A DNA stretch of 64,000 nt from Fimbriimonadaceae bacterium (GTDB taxonomy: Bacteria; Armatimonadota; Fimbriimonadia; Fimbriimonadales; Fimbriimonadaceae). The stretch spans positions 1,367,362-1,431,361 of the forward strand of contig CP075364.1 of assembly GCA_019454105.1 (NCBI GenBank), read 5' to 3'. The translations under genes and the position numbers were made by a program. Under the pieces are notes generated by a model, which was not told where the DNA came from, did no database searches, and worked only from the letters and a program-made list of their open reading frames with translations. This document shows, in pieces, positions 1 through 7,500 of the stretch. Position 1 is the first letter of the stretch; every line of letters starts with the position of its first letter.

Positions 1-180
1 AATGTAGGGGCCGTCTGATCCGACCAAGCGACAGGCGGGCGGAAGGCGAAGCAAACGGGACGGAAGAAACAGGGGCTAGGGCACCCCCGCCGAGAAGGCC
101 GAGACCGACCCAATGGCCGCCGCCCACTTCATCGGTCTAGAATCCAACCAAGCGTGCGCTCCGCGCCTGGATTCCAGACC
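1..180. other. Left edge, no gene recognised
   Basis: No reading frame here looks like a real gene. Bases about 20-60 contain the phrase gaccaagcg followed by cggg-rich text. Similar phrases recur just after the GC-rich intergenic elements near 3940 and 4283. The stretch may therefore be the tail of another element copy lying left of the window. That rests on short similarity only. Confidence 0.3.
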
Positions 181-1233
181 ATGAACCTCAATCTTCAGAC
201 CATCCTCGCTTCCGTCACCGCCAGTGCCGTCACTTCGGGCGTCGTCCTCGCCGGGTTCGTCAACCTTCAAGAGGCCACTCCTGGCACGCCCCAAACCGGC
301 CATATCAACGTCACCGGCACCGTCCGCGCCGGGGCCGTCGGCATCGGCGCCGCCCCAGGGACGAACAAGCTCCAGGTCACAGGCACCGGAGCCACAGGCG
401 GGGTCCGCGTCAACACCCAAAACGGCACCGGATTCTTCGTCTCCAGCAACCTCACAGGAGCCAACTTCATCACCACAGGCCCCGCGGGCAGGGGTGTCGT
501 CGGAGACTCCCAAGCCACCACTGGCAACGGCTATGGCGGGGTTTTCGCCACCCGCACCACCGGCGGAGGGGCCGGTGCCTTCGCCCGCGCCATCGGGGCC
601 AACAACACCAGCACCGGGCTCATCGCCGAGAACACCTCAACCACAGGCATCGCCCTGGTCGCCAGCAACTCGGGCAACAACAACGGCCTCGAGTCCGGCA
701 CCGGCAGCGACTCCCTCCTCACCAAAGGGGCCATCCCCCGCCACGCCTACGTCCCATCTACCCCCGCCGCCCTCGCCCCGCTCGCCTATGGATCTGTCGG
801 CACGTCGGGAGCCATCGCATCAGGGAGCGGCAACTTCACCGTCGCCCGGGTTTCCAACGGCCGTTACGACATCGACGTCCAGGGCGTCTCGACCATCGGA
901 ACGTCCGTCGCCATCGTCGCCATGCCCTTTGAAACGACCGGCGACGAGGTCTGCACGCTCGGCACGCCGACTACCGGGGACTTCAGGATCCAGGTCTACA
1001 ACATCACCGGGGCCGCCTTGACCGACAGCAACTTCTCCTTCATCGTCTTCAAGCCCACCGGCCTCCTCTCGCCACCGGCCGGCCTGATCACGCCCGACAT
1101 GGGCTCAGCCAGCGACATGGAGGATTGGCAAAGGCGCGATCCGGCCGCTTTCGAGCGCTATCGGCGCTCCTTCCAACAGTGGGAGGCGCGCGCGATGGCC
1201 TCGGCCCCGCGAACTCTCCCGCTGGCTCCCTAA
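181..1233 (+). CDS. Secreted repeat-rich hypothetical protein
   Basis: A 350-residue protein of unknown function. The N-terminus (about residues 1-27) is a hydrophobic signal-like segment ending near VVLAGFV. The middle is rich in Gly, Thr, Ala and Asn, with short repeated phrases of the VGIGAAPG and GNGYGGVFA kind, as seen in beta-structured surface or fibre-like proteins. The last third (from about residue 190) looks like a small beta-rich globular domain, followed by a charged tail. I chose ATG 181 rather than GTG 154 because it starts the signal-like segment directly. The composition suggests export to the cell surface; no enzyme motif is seen. A hairpin covers the stop codon. Confidence 0.7.
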   Translation: MNLNLQTILASVTASAVTSGVVLAGFVNLQEATPGTPQTGHINVTGTVRAGAVGIGAAPGTNKLQVTGTGATGGVRVNTQNGTGFFVSSNLTGANFITTGPAGRGVVGDSQATTGNGYGGVFATRTTGGGAGAFARAIGANNTSTGLIAENTSTTGIALVASNSGNNNGLESGTGSDSLLTKGAIPRHAYVPSTPAALAPLAYGSVGTSGAIASGSGNFTVARVSNGRYDIDVQGVSTIGTSVAIVAMPFETTGDEVCTLGTPTTGDFRIQVYNITGAALTDSNFSFIVFKPTGLLSPPAGLITPDMGSASDMEDWQRRDPAAFERYRRSFQQWEARAMASAPRTLPLAP

Positions 1234-1242
1234 GCCAGCGGG
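1218..1242 (+). terminator. Hairpin over the stop codon
   Basis: Ten-base inverted arms (CCCGCTGGCT and AGCCAGCGGG) enclose a 5-nt loop that contains most of the TAA stop of the preceding gene. No T-tract follows, so it may be a Rho-dependent or mRNA-end-stabilising hairpin rather than a classical intrinsic terminator. Confidence 0.45.
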
Positions 1243-1323
1243 CGGCCCTCCAGCCCTGTCCCGCACGGTCAGGAGGCCCGAATGGGCAGGTCTAAGGCCA
1301 GAAGCTGACGGTAGGCGACGGGC

Positions 1324-1520
1324 GCCCCCTCCCCTGGACTGGCCCGAAAGGGCAGGTCTGGGGGAGGGGGTTGCGGGTGGGGGAAGTCCGCTCGACGCCG
1401 CTAAGCGGCGACCCAGAGACCCCGCTCCGGGCAATTCCCGTTCTTCCCGGGCGACCCGCCCCCGGATCCTTCCATCTTCTCCCCCCTTCCCCCCTCCCCT
1501 TGACCCAAGGGAAGGGGGGT
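1324..1520. repeat. 197-bp GC-rich intergenic element, copy 1
   Basis: This block aligns with 4079-4275 in the same orientation with no net length change (constant offset 2755). In order it has: a long imperfect hairpin whose loop is GAAA (about 1325-1370); a G-rich strand with runs GGGGG-A-GGGGG-TTGC-GGG-T-GGGGG; a short hairpin CGCCGC-TAA-GCGGCG; a variable middle; and a terminal C-run/G-run hairpin around 1490-1519. The outer modules are conserved and the middle diverges. Compared with copy 2, the first stem carries an extra mismatch. The element looks like a dispersed REP-like repeat. No coding function is supported. Confidence 0.75.
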
Positions 1521-1601
1521 GGCGCGAGCCGCCAGCCAGGGTGAAACGAGGTTCGACCAAGCTGTGACCCTGGGGTGGTCATGGGGTGGCCCTGGGGTGG
1601 C

Positions 1602-1619
1602 CCTGGGGTCGACCCCAGG
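1602..1619. repeat. 18-bp perfect palindrome with G-rich tandem repeats
   Basis: CCTGGGGTCGACCCCAGG is a perfect 18-bp palindrome, 64 bp upstream of the following start codon. It closes a run of short repeats of the phrase CCTGGGGTGG (1567-1609) that contains four GGGG runs. It could be an operator or a DNA/RNA structural element for the downstream gene. No binding protein can be assigned. Confidence 0.5.
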
Positions 1620-1683
1620 AACAACCCGCACTGGGGGCAGGCCGACCCTGGGGAGACCAGGGGTTTCTCCCGAAAATCCCCTT

Positions 1684-2346
1684 ATGGCCAAGATCCGTAC
1701 CGGCATCATTGCCCCGGGGCTCGCCGGTTCGGCGGGCAACGTGACCTTTGTGCGCACCCGCGAGGGCGTCTCCGTCCGATCGCGCGACGTGCCCTTTGAC
1801 CCCCGGACGCCCACCCAGGCCAACGCCAGGGATCGGATGCGGCGCGTGGGCTTGGCCTGGAGGGCCCTCTCGCTCGAACAGGCCGCGGCCTGGCGCCGGT
1901 ACGCGCTCGACCTGCACGAGGCGGGCGGAGGCCTCATGGTCGGGCCGTGCCCGACTGGACAAGAGGTCTTTACAAGATATGGGCTGAAAGTTTTACAGAT
2001 CGATCAGACCGCGGTGGTGCCGACCGATCCCCCGGCTTCGCCATTCCCTGGCGACCGGGTGCGGCTCGCGGTGGCGGGGGTGAGCGGGGCCGTGCGCTTC
2101 ACGGCAGACTCGGCCAACGCCCCGGGTGTGCTCATGGAGCTCTTGCTCCAGCCACTCGCCTCGATCCACCGCTCGCCCTATGCCCGCCGATATCGGAGCC
2201 AGCGGTTCGCCGCCTTCTTGGGCGCGGGCGACTCGGTGGACGCGCCCCGCCTGCCCGGCGTCTACGCTGCGGCCACGCGGGCGGTGCTCGCCGCGACCGG
2301 AGAGGCCGGGCCTTTGTTGCCCTTAGGGCTCGCGACGGTCGGTTGA
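1684..2346 (+). CDS. DUF6266-like hypothetical protein
   Basis: A 220-residue protein. Its N-terminal third has the pattern G-x-x-x-P-G-x-x-G-S-A-G-N-V-x-F, then R-x-G-V-x-V-R-S-R, then P-x-T-P-x-Q-x-x-A-R-x-x-x-R and W residues. This resembles DUF6266-type proteins, whose function is unknown. The frame stays open upstream to 1519, but that part translates GC-rich repeat DNA. ATG 1684 (MAKIRTG) begins the conserved text. No clear ribosome-binding site precedes it. The gene lies between the intergenic repeat elements and ends 16 bp from the oppositely oriented nuoI. The family call is from memory of the motif and is tentative. Confidence 0.6.
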   Translation: MAKIRTGIIAPGLAGSAGNVTFVRTREGVSVRSRDVPFDPRTPTQANARDRMRRVGLAWRALSLEQAAAWRRYALDLHEAGGGLMVGPCPTGQEVFTRYGLKVLQIDQTAVVPTDPPASPFPGDRVRLAVAGVSGAVRFTADSANAPGVLMELLLQPLASIHRSPYARRYRSQRFAAFLGAGDSVDAPRLPGVYAAATRAVLAATGEAGPLLPLGLATVG

Positions 2347-2362
2347 GGGCTTGGCGGCGTCC

Positions 2363-2812
2363 TTATCGCCGGATGGGTTCGAGCAGCATTTCCTTCGTAT
2401 AGATGAAGTCTTCCCGCTCATAGTTGGCCAATTCGAAGTCCTTGCGAAGGACGATCGCCCCGGTCGGGCAGGCCTCTTGGCAATAGCCGCAGAAGATGCA
2501 CCGGAGCATGTTGATCTCGTACCGGACGGCATAGCGCTCGCCAGGAGAGTAGCGTTCGTCGTCTGTGTTCTCGGCAGCTTCGACGTAGATGCAGCGGGCC
2601 GGGCAGGCGCCGGCGCAGAGCGAGCAGCCGATGCACCGTTCGAGCCCCGAGTCATAGCGGGTGAGGACGTGGCGCCAGCGGGTTCGGTCGAACTGCTCGC
2701 GCCTCTCGTCGGGGTATTGGACGGTGACCTTCTGCTCGGCGAGTCGGCGGGCGGTGATGCCGAATCCGGCCACGATCGGCTTGACGACGTCTCGGAAGAC
2801 CTCGAAGCTCAC
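2363..2812 (-). CDS. nuoI: NADH-quinone oxidoreductase subunit I
   Basis: NuoI, the 2x[4Fe-4S] ferredoxin-like subunit of respiratory complex I. It carries clusters N6a and N6b, which pass electrons toward NuoB and quinone on the cytoplasmic side of the membrane. Both cysteine sets are visible: C60-x2-C63-x2-C66-x3-C70 and C105-x2-C108-x2-C111-x3-C115. The protein is 149 residues, a normal core length. I chose GTG 2812, which overlaps the nuoB stop by 4 bp (GTGA), as expected for translational coupling; the frame is open further upstream inside nuoB but that text is nonsense. Only nuoB and nuoI of the complex are present here. Confidence 0.93.
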   Translation of the reverse strand: MSFEVFRDVVKPIVAGFGITARRLAEQKVTVQYPDERREQFDRTRWRHVLTRYDSGLERCIGCSLCAGACPARCIYVEAAENTDDERYSPGERYAVRYEINMLRCIFCGYCQEACPTGAIVLRKDFELANYEREDFIYTKEMLLEPIRR

Positions 2813-3384
2813 GCCGGTTCCTCCAGGGTGCGGGGCTTGAGCTCGATGAGGCTGAGCTGCTTCGTGGTGGCCATACTCTGCCTCTTGATCTTTTGTTGGA
2901 GCTTCATGACGCCATAGATGAGGGCGTCTGGCGAGGGCGGACACCCAGGGACATAGACGTCGACGGGCACGACTTGGTCGGCTCCTTGGACGATGGCGTA
3001 GTTGTTGTAGACCCCTCCGGACGAGGCGCAGGCCCCCATGGAAATGACCCACTTCGGTTCCGGCATCTGGTCATAGATCTGTCGAAGAACGGGGGCCATC
3101 TTTTTACTCAACCGGCCAGCGATGATCATGACGTCGGCTTGGCGGGGGGTGGCGCGGAAGGCCTCGGATCCGAACCGGGCGAGATCAAAGCGCGCCGCGA
3201 CCGTGGACATCATCTCGATGGCGCAACAGGCGAGGCCGAAGGTGAGGGGCCACAGGGCGTTGGCCCGGGCTTGGTTGAGGAGCGTGTCGAGGGTGGTCAC
3301 GACGACCGACCCGCCTTTCTGGACGTCCCCGATGACGGGGGTCGAGCTGTCATGGAGCACCAGGGTCTCGATCCGCTTGGGCAT
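2809..3384 (-). CDS. nuoB: NADH-quinone oxidoreductase subunit B
   Basis: NuoB, the subunit that holds the terminal [4Fe-4S] cluster N2 next to the quinone site of complex I. The protein is 191 residues. The four cluster ligands are visible: adjacent C53-C54 in [11 protein letters not shown]119 in GACASSGG and C148 in PGCPP. It begins with ATG preceded by GAGG about 8 bases upstream. It is the first gene of a two-gene unit with nuoI. Other nuo genes usually lie between and around these two, so the rest of complex I must be elsewhere. Confidence 0.95.
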   Translation of the reverse strand: MPKRIETLVLHDSSTPVIGDVQKGGSVVVTTLDTLLNQARANALWPLTFGLACCAIEMMSTVAARFDLARFGSEAFRATPRQADVMIIAGRLSKKMAPVLRQIYDQMPEPKWVISMGACASSGGVYNNYAIVQGADQVVPVDVYVPGCPPSPDALIYGVMKLQQKIKRQSMATTKQLSLIELKPRTLEEPA

Positions 3385-3638
3385 GGCTTGGCCTCAAGGA
3401 TACTCTACGCGGGCTCCGCGCGGTCGGCGCAGTGCTGGGGGACTGTTCCCGCCCTTCCCGGAAAGGGTGTGGGCTTGCGTCGAGAGAGTGTCGGGCCTCT
3501 TTCGGGAAGGTTTGCGGCCTTGCGAGGAATCGGTTCGAGCCTTTGGCGCCAACGCTGTGCGTCTGTTTCGGTATGAGCGAGGGCCGGGGCTTCGCCTCTC
3601 CTTTTGCGAAGGAAAGGAGGCTGGGGAGCGAGGAAGGC

Positions 3639-3658
3639 CGCCGGACTGCAGTCCGGCG
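3639..3658. repeat. 20-bp perfect palindrome
   Basis: CGCCGGACTGCAGTCCGGCG reads the same on both strands. It lies about 255 bp upstream of nuoB and just before the 44-bp tandem array. It may be a protein-binding site or part of the intergenic repeat system. Confidence 0.6.
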
Positions 3659-3673
3659 AACGGCGGAACGTGC

Positions 3674-3936
3674 CCCCACCCCCTGCCCCCTCCCCCGTAA
3701 CGGGGGAGGGGGGAGCCCTGGTCGGCAACGTCCGTCCCCCATGACCGGGGAGGGGGGAGCCCTGGTCGGCAACGTCCGTCCCCCATGACCGGGGAGGGGG
3801 GAGACCTGGTCGGCAACGTCTGTCCCCCGTAACGGGGGAGGGGGGCGCCCTGGTCGGCAACGTCTGTCCCCCATGACGGGGGAGGGGGACGCCCTGGTCG
3901 GCAACGTCCGTCCCCCATGACCGGGGAGGGGGGAGC
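3674..3936. repeat. 44-bp tandem repeat array (about 5 copies)
   Basis: Unit starts marked by CCTGGTCGGCAACGTC fall at 3717, 3761, 3805, 3849 and 3893, an exact 44-bp period. Each unit is an invariant linker, then a small hairpin (cccccgtaacggggg or a cccccatgac variant), then a G-run tail. The array starts with four C-runs (3674-3698), i.e. a G-quadruplex motif on the minus strand, running into a 13-bp-arm palindrome. Unit sequences differ mainly in the hairpin loops. The spacing and lack of variable spacers do not fit CRISPR. Confidence 0.8.
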
Positions 3937-4078
3937 CTCTCAGACCAAGCGGCGGGCCGACGAACGACGGGCTCCAGCGCGGCTCGGAAGCGAAGGACGT
4001 CCGTCCGACGCATGGCGCCACCTGCCCCCACCCTCGACTTCTCCTTCTTGAGCGACGCTCTTAGAGAGAAGAAGGAGA

Positions 4079-4275
4079 GCCCCCTCCCCTGGACTTGCCC
4101 GAAAGGGCAGGTCTGGGGGAGGGGGTTGGGGGTGGGGGAAGTCCGCTCGCCGCCGCGAACCGGCGACCCAGAGACCCCGATCCGGGTACGCCCCGCACTT
4201 CCAAAGCCTTCCGATTCCAAGGGCCTCCACCCTCTCCTCCCTCCCCCCCTCCCCTTGATCCAAGGGGAGGGGGGC
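4079..4275. repeat. 197-bp GC-rich intergenic element, copy 2
   Basis: This is the direct repeat of 1324-1520. The first module can fold into a 21-bp stem with three G-U type wobbles, closed by TGCCC-GAAA-GGGCA, a GNRA tetraloop. The 3' arm continues into GGGGG-A-GGGGG-TT-GGGGG-T-GGGGG (about 4114-4137), a very strong G-quadruplex motif. A second hairpin is CGCCG-CGAAC-CGGCG, whose arms are preserved relative to copy 1 while the loop differs. The end is a near-perfect hairpin CCCCCCTCCCCTTG / CAAGGGGAGGGGGG (about 4245-4274). Confidence 0.75.
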
Positions 4276-4384
4276 GCCCGACCGTCCAAGCGCCGGGCGA
4301 CAAAGGGACGGGCTTTTCCCTGCCTTAGAGCGCCCGCACCCCCATCCCCGACACCGTGAGGGCGGCTTCTCGAGGAATGTTGAC

Positions 4385-4528
4385 AAAGCCCCCACCCCCT
4401 ACCCCCTCCCCCGTAACGGGGGAGGGGGACAGCAGGGTCGACAACGTCTGTCCCCACTATCGGGGGAGGGGGACGCCCTGGTCGGCAACGTCCCTTCCCC
4501 GGTACGGGGGAGGGGGCGCCCTAGTCAA
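4385..4528. repeat. 44-bp repeat, second cluster (about 2.5 copies)
   Basis: The unit seen at 3717-3936 recurs here in the same orientation: CCTGGTCGGCAACGTC at 4468 and a degenerate version 44 bp earlier. As in the first cluster, it is led by four C-runs (CCCCCACCCCCTACCCCCTC) and a cccccgtaacggggg hairpin. The cluster ends about 35 bp before the chosen mfd start, so it probably lies in the mfd promoter or leader. Confidence 0.7.
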
Positions 4529-4562
4529 GAGGGCCGCGGGGCGGATACTATGCGGCTCAGGC

Positions 4563-7500
4563 GTGCGCCTCCAGGAGTTTCCCGATTGGCTCTTGGCCCA
4601 AGAGGGATTTCGTGACTCGGTCGCAGCCCTTGGGCCCGGTTCCAGGTGCTTCGGGCTCGCAGCGGAGGCAAGGCCGCTTTGGGCGGCGGCTCTCTACCGC
4701 CACTCGCCGTGCAAGCTCCTTGTCGTGGCATCCAGCTATGAGCGGGCCCTCCATTGGCAGGCGCGTTTGACGCTTTGCGGGGTGCCTGGCGACCAGGTGA
4801 GGCTGCTCCCGAGCGGCCAGAGCGCCCTTTTCGAGGACGCCGCCCCGGAGACGGTGGCCCTAAGCGACCGGATCGGCGCCGTGAAGAGCCTTACTGAGCC
4901 GGAGCCGGGGATCGTGGTGGCGACGGCGGCCTCGGCCCTTGAGCGCACCCTTCCCGCCGAGCTCTTGGAATCGGCATTCCTCTCGGTGAGGGTGGGCGAC
5001 CAGGCCGATCCGCTGGAGGTGGTGCGCAGGCTCCAGGTCTTGGGCTACGAGCTGGCCGAGCCGGTGCGCGTGCCAGGGCAGGTGTCGAGGCGTGGCGGGA
5101 TCCTTGACGTCTTCCCAATGGGGCGGGGGCTGCCGGTGCGGCTGGAGTGGTTCGACGACCTGGTGGAGAGCGCGAGAGAGTTCGACCCCATGACCCAGCG
5201 CTCGGTGGGCCCGGCGTCAGGGCTTTTTGTCAGCCCCAGCCGGGAGACGCTCTATTCGGGGCCGCCCGGGGAGATCGCGGATCTGGTGGAGGGGTCGCTG
5301 GAGGCGGAGGCGGACAGGCTGGGGAGCGAGGCAGGGGCGCGGCTGAGGGAGCTTGTTTCAGGGGACGTGACGGCCCTGCGGCAGGGCGTCTTTTTCGATC
5401 GACTTGACCTTTATCGGCCCTTGTTGCACCCGGAATCGGGAAGCGCGGTGGACCTCTTGCCGGACGACGGCTGGCTGGTGCTGGACGAGCCTTTGGAGCT
5501 GGAGGCGGTGGCGAACCGGGCCGAGGAGGAGCTTGCCCAGGCCCTGGAGCACCGGGCCGCTCGGGGTGAGATCCTTCATTCGACCGCGCTCGACTTCATG
5601 CTCCCTGCAGCGCATCTGGGCCGGGGAGCGCGCACGCTGGCCCTGAGCGCGATGGACGCGGTGCCGGACTGGACGCCGCCGGGCGCGGCCCACCAGCTCG
5701 GGGTGAAGTCGCTCGAGCCCTATCGGGGCCAGGCGGCGGCCTTGGGCCAGGCCCTCACTAACTGGATTCGGGAGGGGGGCCTCAAGGTGGCTGTCTCCAC
5801 CGACCAGCCGAACCGGGCGAAGGCGATGCTCCAGCAGATCGAGCTCTTCCCTCTCGACGCTCCGCCCGAGGACGGGTCAGGGCTGTGGATCGTGGACGGG
5901 AACCTGGCGGGCGGGTTCGTGTGCCCGGAGCAAGGGTGGGGGGTCGTCACCGACCACGAGCTGTTTGGGGTCGGGCGGCTCAAGCTTCCCCAGCGGAAGT
6001 TCAGCGAAGGGGTGCCGGTCTCGACGGTGTTGGACCTGAAGCCAGGCGACTTCGTGGTGCACATCAACTTCGGGATCGGGGTGTACCAGGGGCTGGTGCG
6101 GCGAACGGACCAGACCGGGATCGAGAAGGAGTATCTCGTGATCGACTACAAGGCGCCCGACCGGTTGTTCGTGCCTGCCGACCAGCTCGACCGGATTCAG
6201 AAATATCTCGCCCCTGAGGACGCCCCGCCCAAGATCCATCGGCTGACGGGGGGTGAGTGGCAGAAAGCCGTGGGAAAGGCCCGCGAGGAAGCGCGTGAGT
6301 TCGCGCGCGACCTCATCCGCCTTTATGCCGAGCGCCGGAAGGTGACGCGGCCGGGCTTCGGGCCCGACTCTCCATGGCAGGCCGAGATGGAGCACACCTT
6401 CCCTTGGGTGGAGACCCCGAGCCAGCACACGGCGATTGTGGAGGTGAAGCAAGACCTTCAGACCGACTATCCGATGGACCGGTTGGTGTGCGGAGACGTG
6501 GGGTTTGGGAAGACGGAGGTGGCGGTTCGGGCCGCGTTCAAGGTGGCACAGGCCGGGAGGCAGGTGGCGGTGCTCTGTCCCACGACGATCCTGAGCGAGC
6601 AGCACTATCGGAACTTTGCCGAGAGGATGGCTGGGTTCCCGACCCGGGTGGCCCTGCTGAACCGGTTTACGGGGCCCGGGGAGCGGCGGGCGGTGAAGGA
6701 AGGCCTGGCGAGCGGCGAGGTCGACATCGTCATTGGCACCCATGCGTTGCTGAACGAATCGCTGGAGTTCCGCGACCTCGGGCTGCTCGTGATCGATGAG
6801 GAGCAAAAGTTCGGGGTGAAGCACAAGGAGGCCCTGAAGAAGATCAGGGCCTCGGTGGACGTCCTGACGCTCAGCGCGACGCCGATCCCACGGACGCTGA
6901 GCATGGCGTTGATGGACATTCGACCGATGAGCCTGATCAACGACCCGCCGCCAGGACGGCTGCCGATCCGGACGTTCGTGCGTCCCTTCGGCAAGGAAGT
7001 GGTGCGGGAGGCCCTGCTTCGCGAACTGGCTCGGGGCGGGCAGGTGTTCTATGTCTCGAACCGGGTGGAGGGGATCTATCACATCGCCGAGCGGGTGCGG
7101 CAGTTGGTGCCGACGGCGCGGGTGGCGGTCGGGCACGGGCAGATGGGCGAGAAGGAACTGGAGCCAGTGATGCTGGGGTTCATCAAAGGGGAGATCGACG
7201 TGCTGGTGAGCACCACGATTGTGGAGAGTGGGCTCGATATCCCGAACGCCAACACCCTCATTGTGGAGAACGCCGACCGCTTCGGACTGGCGCAGCTTTA
7301 TCAGCTTCGGGGACGGGTGGGGCGGAGCGACCGGCAGGCTTACGCTTACTTTCTCTACTCGAGCTCAAAGGAGCTGACGGAGGGGGCGTGGTCAAGGCTC
7401 AAGGCGCTGCAAGAGTTCTCGTCGCTAGGGTCGGGGTATTCGCTCGCTTTCCGGGACTTGCAGATCCGGGGGGCGGGGGACTTGCTTGGAGCAAAGCAGA

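Larger units (their letters stand above)
3385..4562. other. 1.2-kb repeat-rich intergenic region
   Basis: This is a gene-free stretch between the divergent nuoB and mfd. It holds a 20-bp palindrome, two clusters of a 44-bp tandem repeat, one 197-bp element copy and several G-quadruplex motifs, described separately. Long open frames exist on both strands, but they are low-complexity Pro/Arg/Gly translations of the repeats and are not genes. Promoters for nuoB and mfd should be in here; I could not pick out convincing -35/-10 pairs. Confidence 0.75.

Noticed and set aside
181-1233. Phage tail-fibre gene
   Set aside because: The Gly/Thr/Asn repeats are fibre-like, but there is an export signal and no other phage gene anywhere in the window.
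3674-3936. CRISPR array
   Set aside because: The 44-bp period is made of near-identical whole units with no unique spacers, and no cas gene is near.
1324-4275. Insertion sequence or RAYT-linked REP element
   Set aside because: No transposase, terminal inverted repeats or target duplications are visible. A dispersed non-coding repeat is the simpler description.
3350-4457. Long overlapping open frames on both strands (up to 350 codons)
   Set aside because: They translate the GC-rich repeats into low-complexity Pro/Arg/Gly strings, differ in every phase and match no family. Absence of stop codons is a by-product of base composition.
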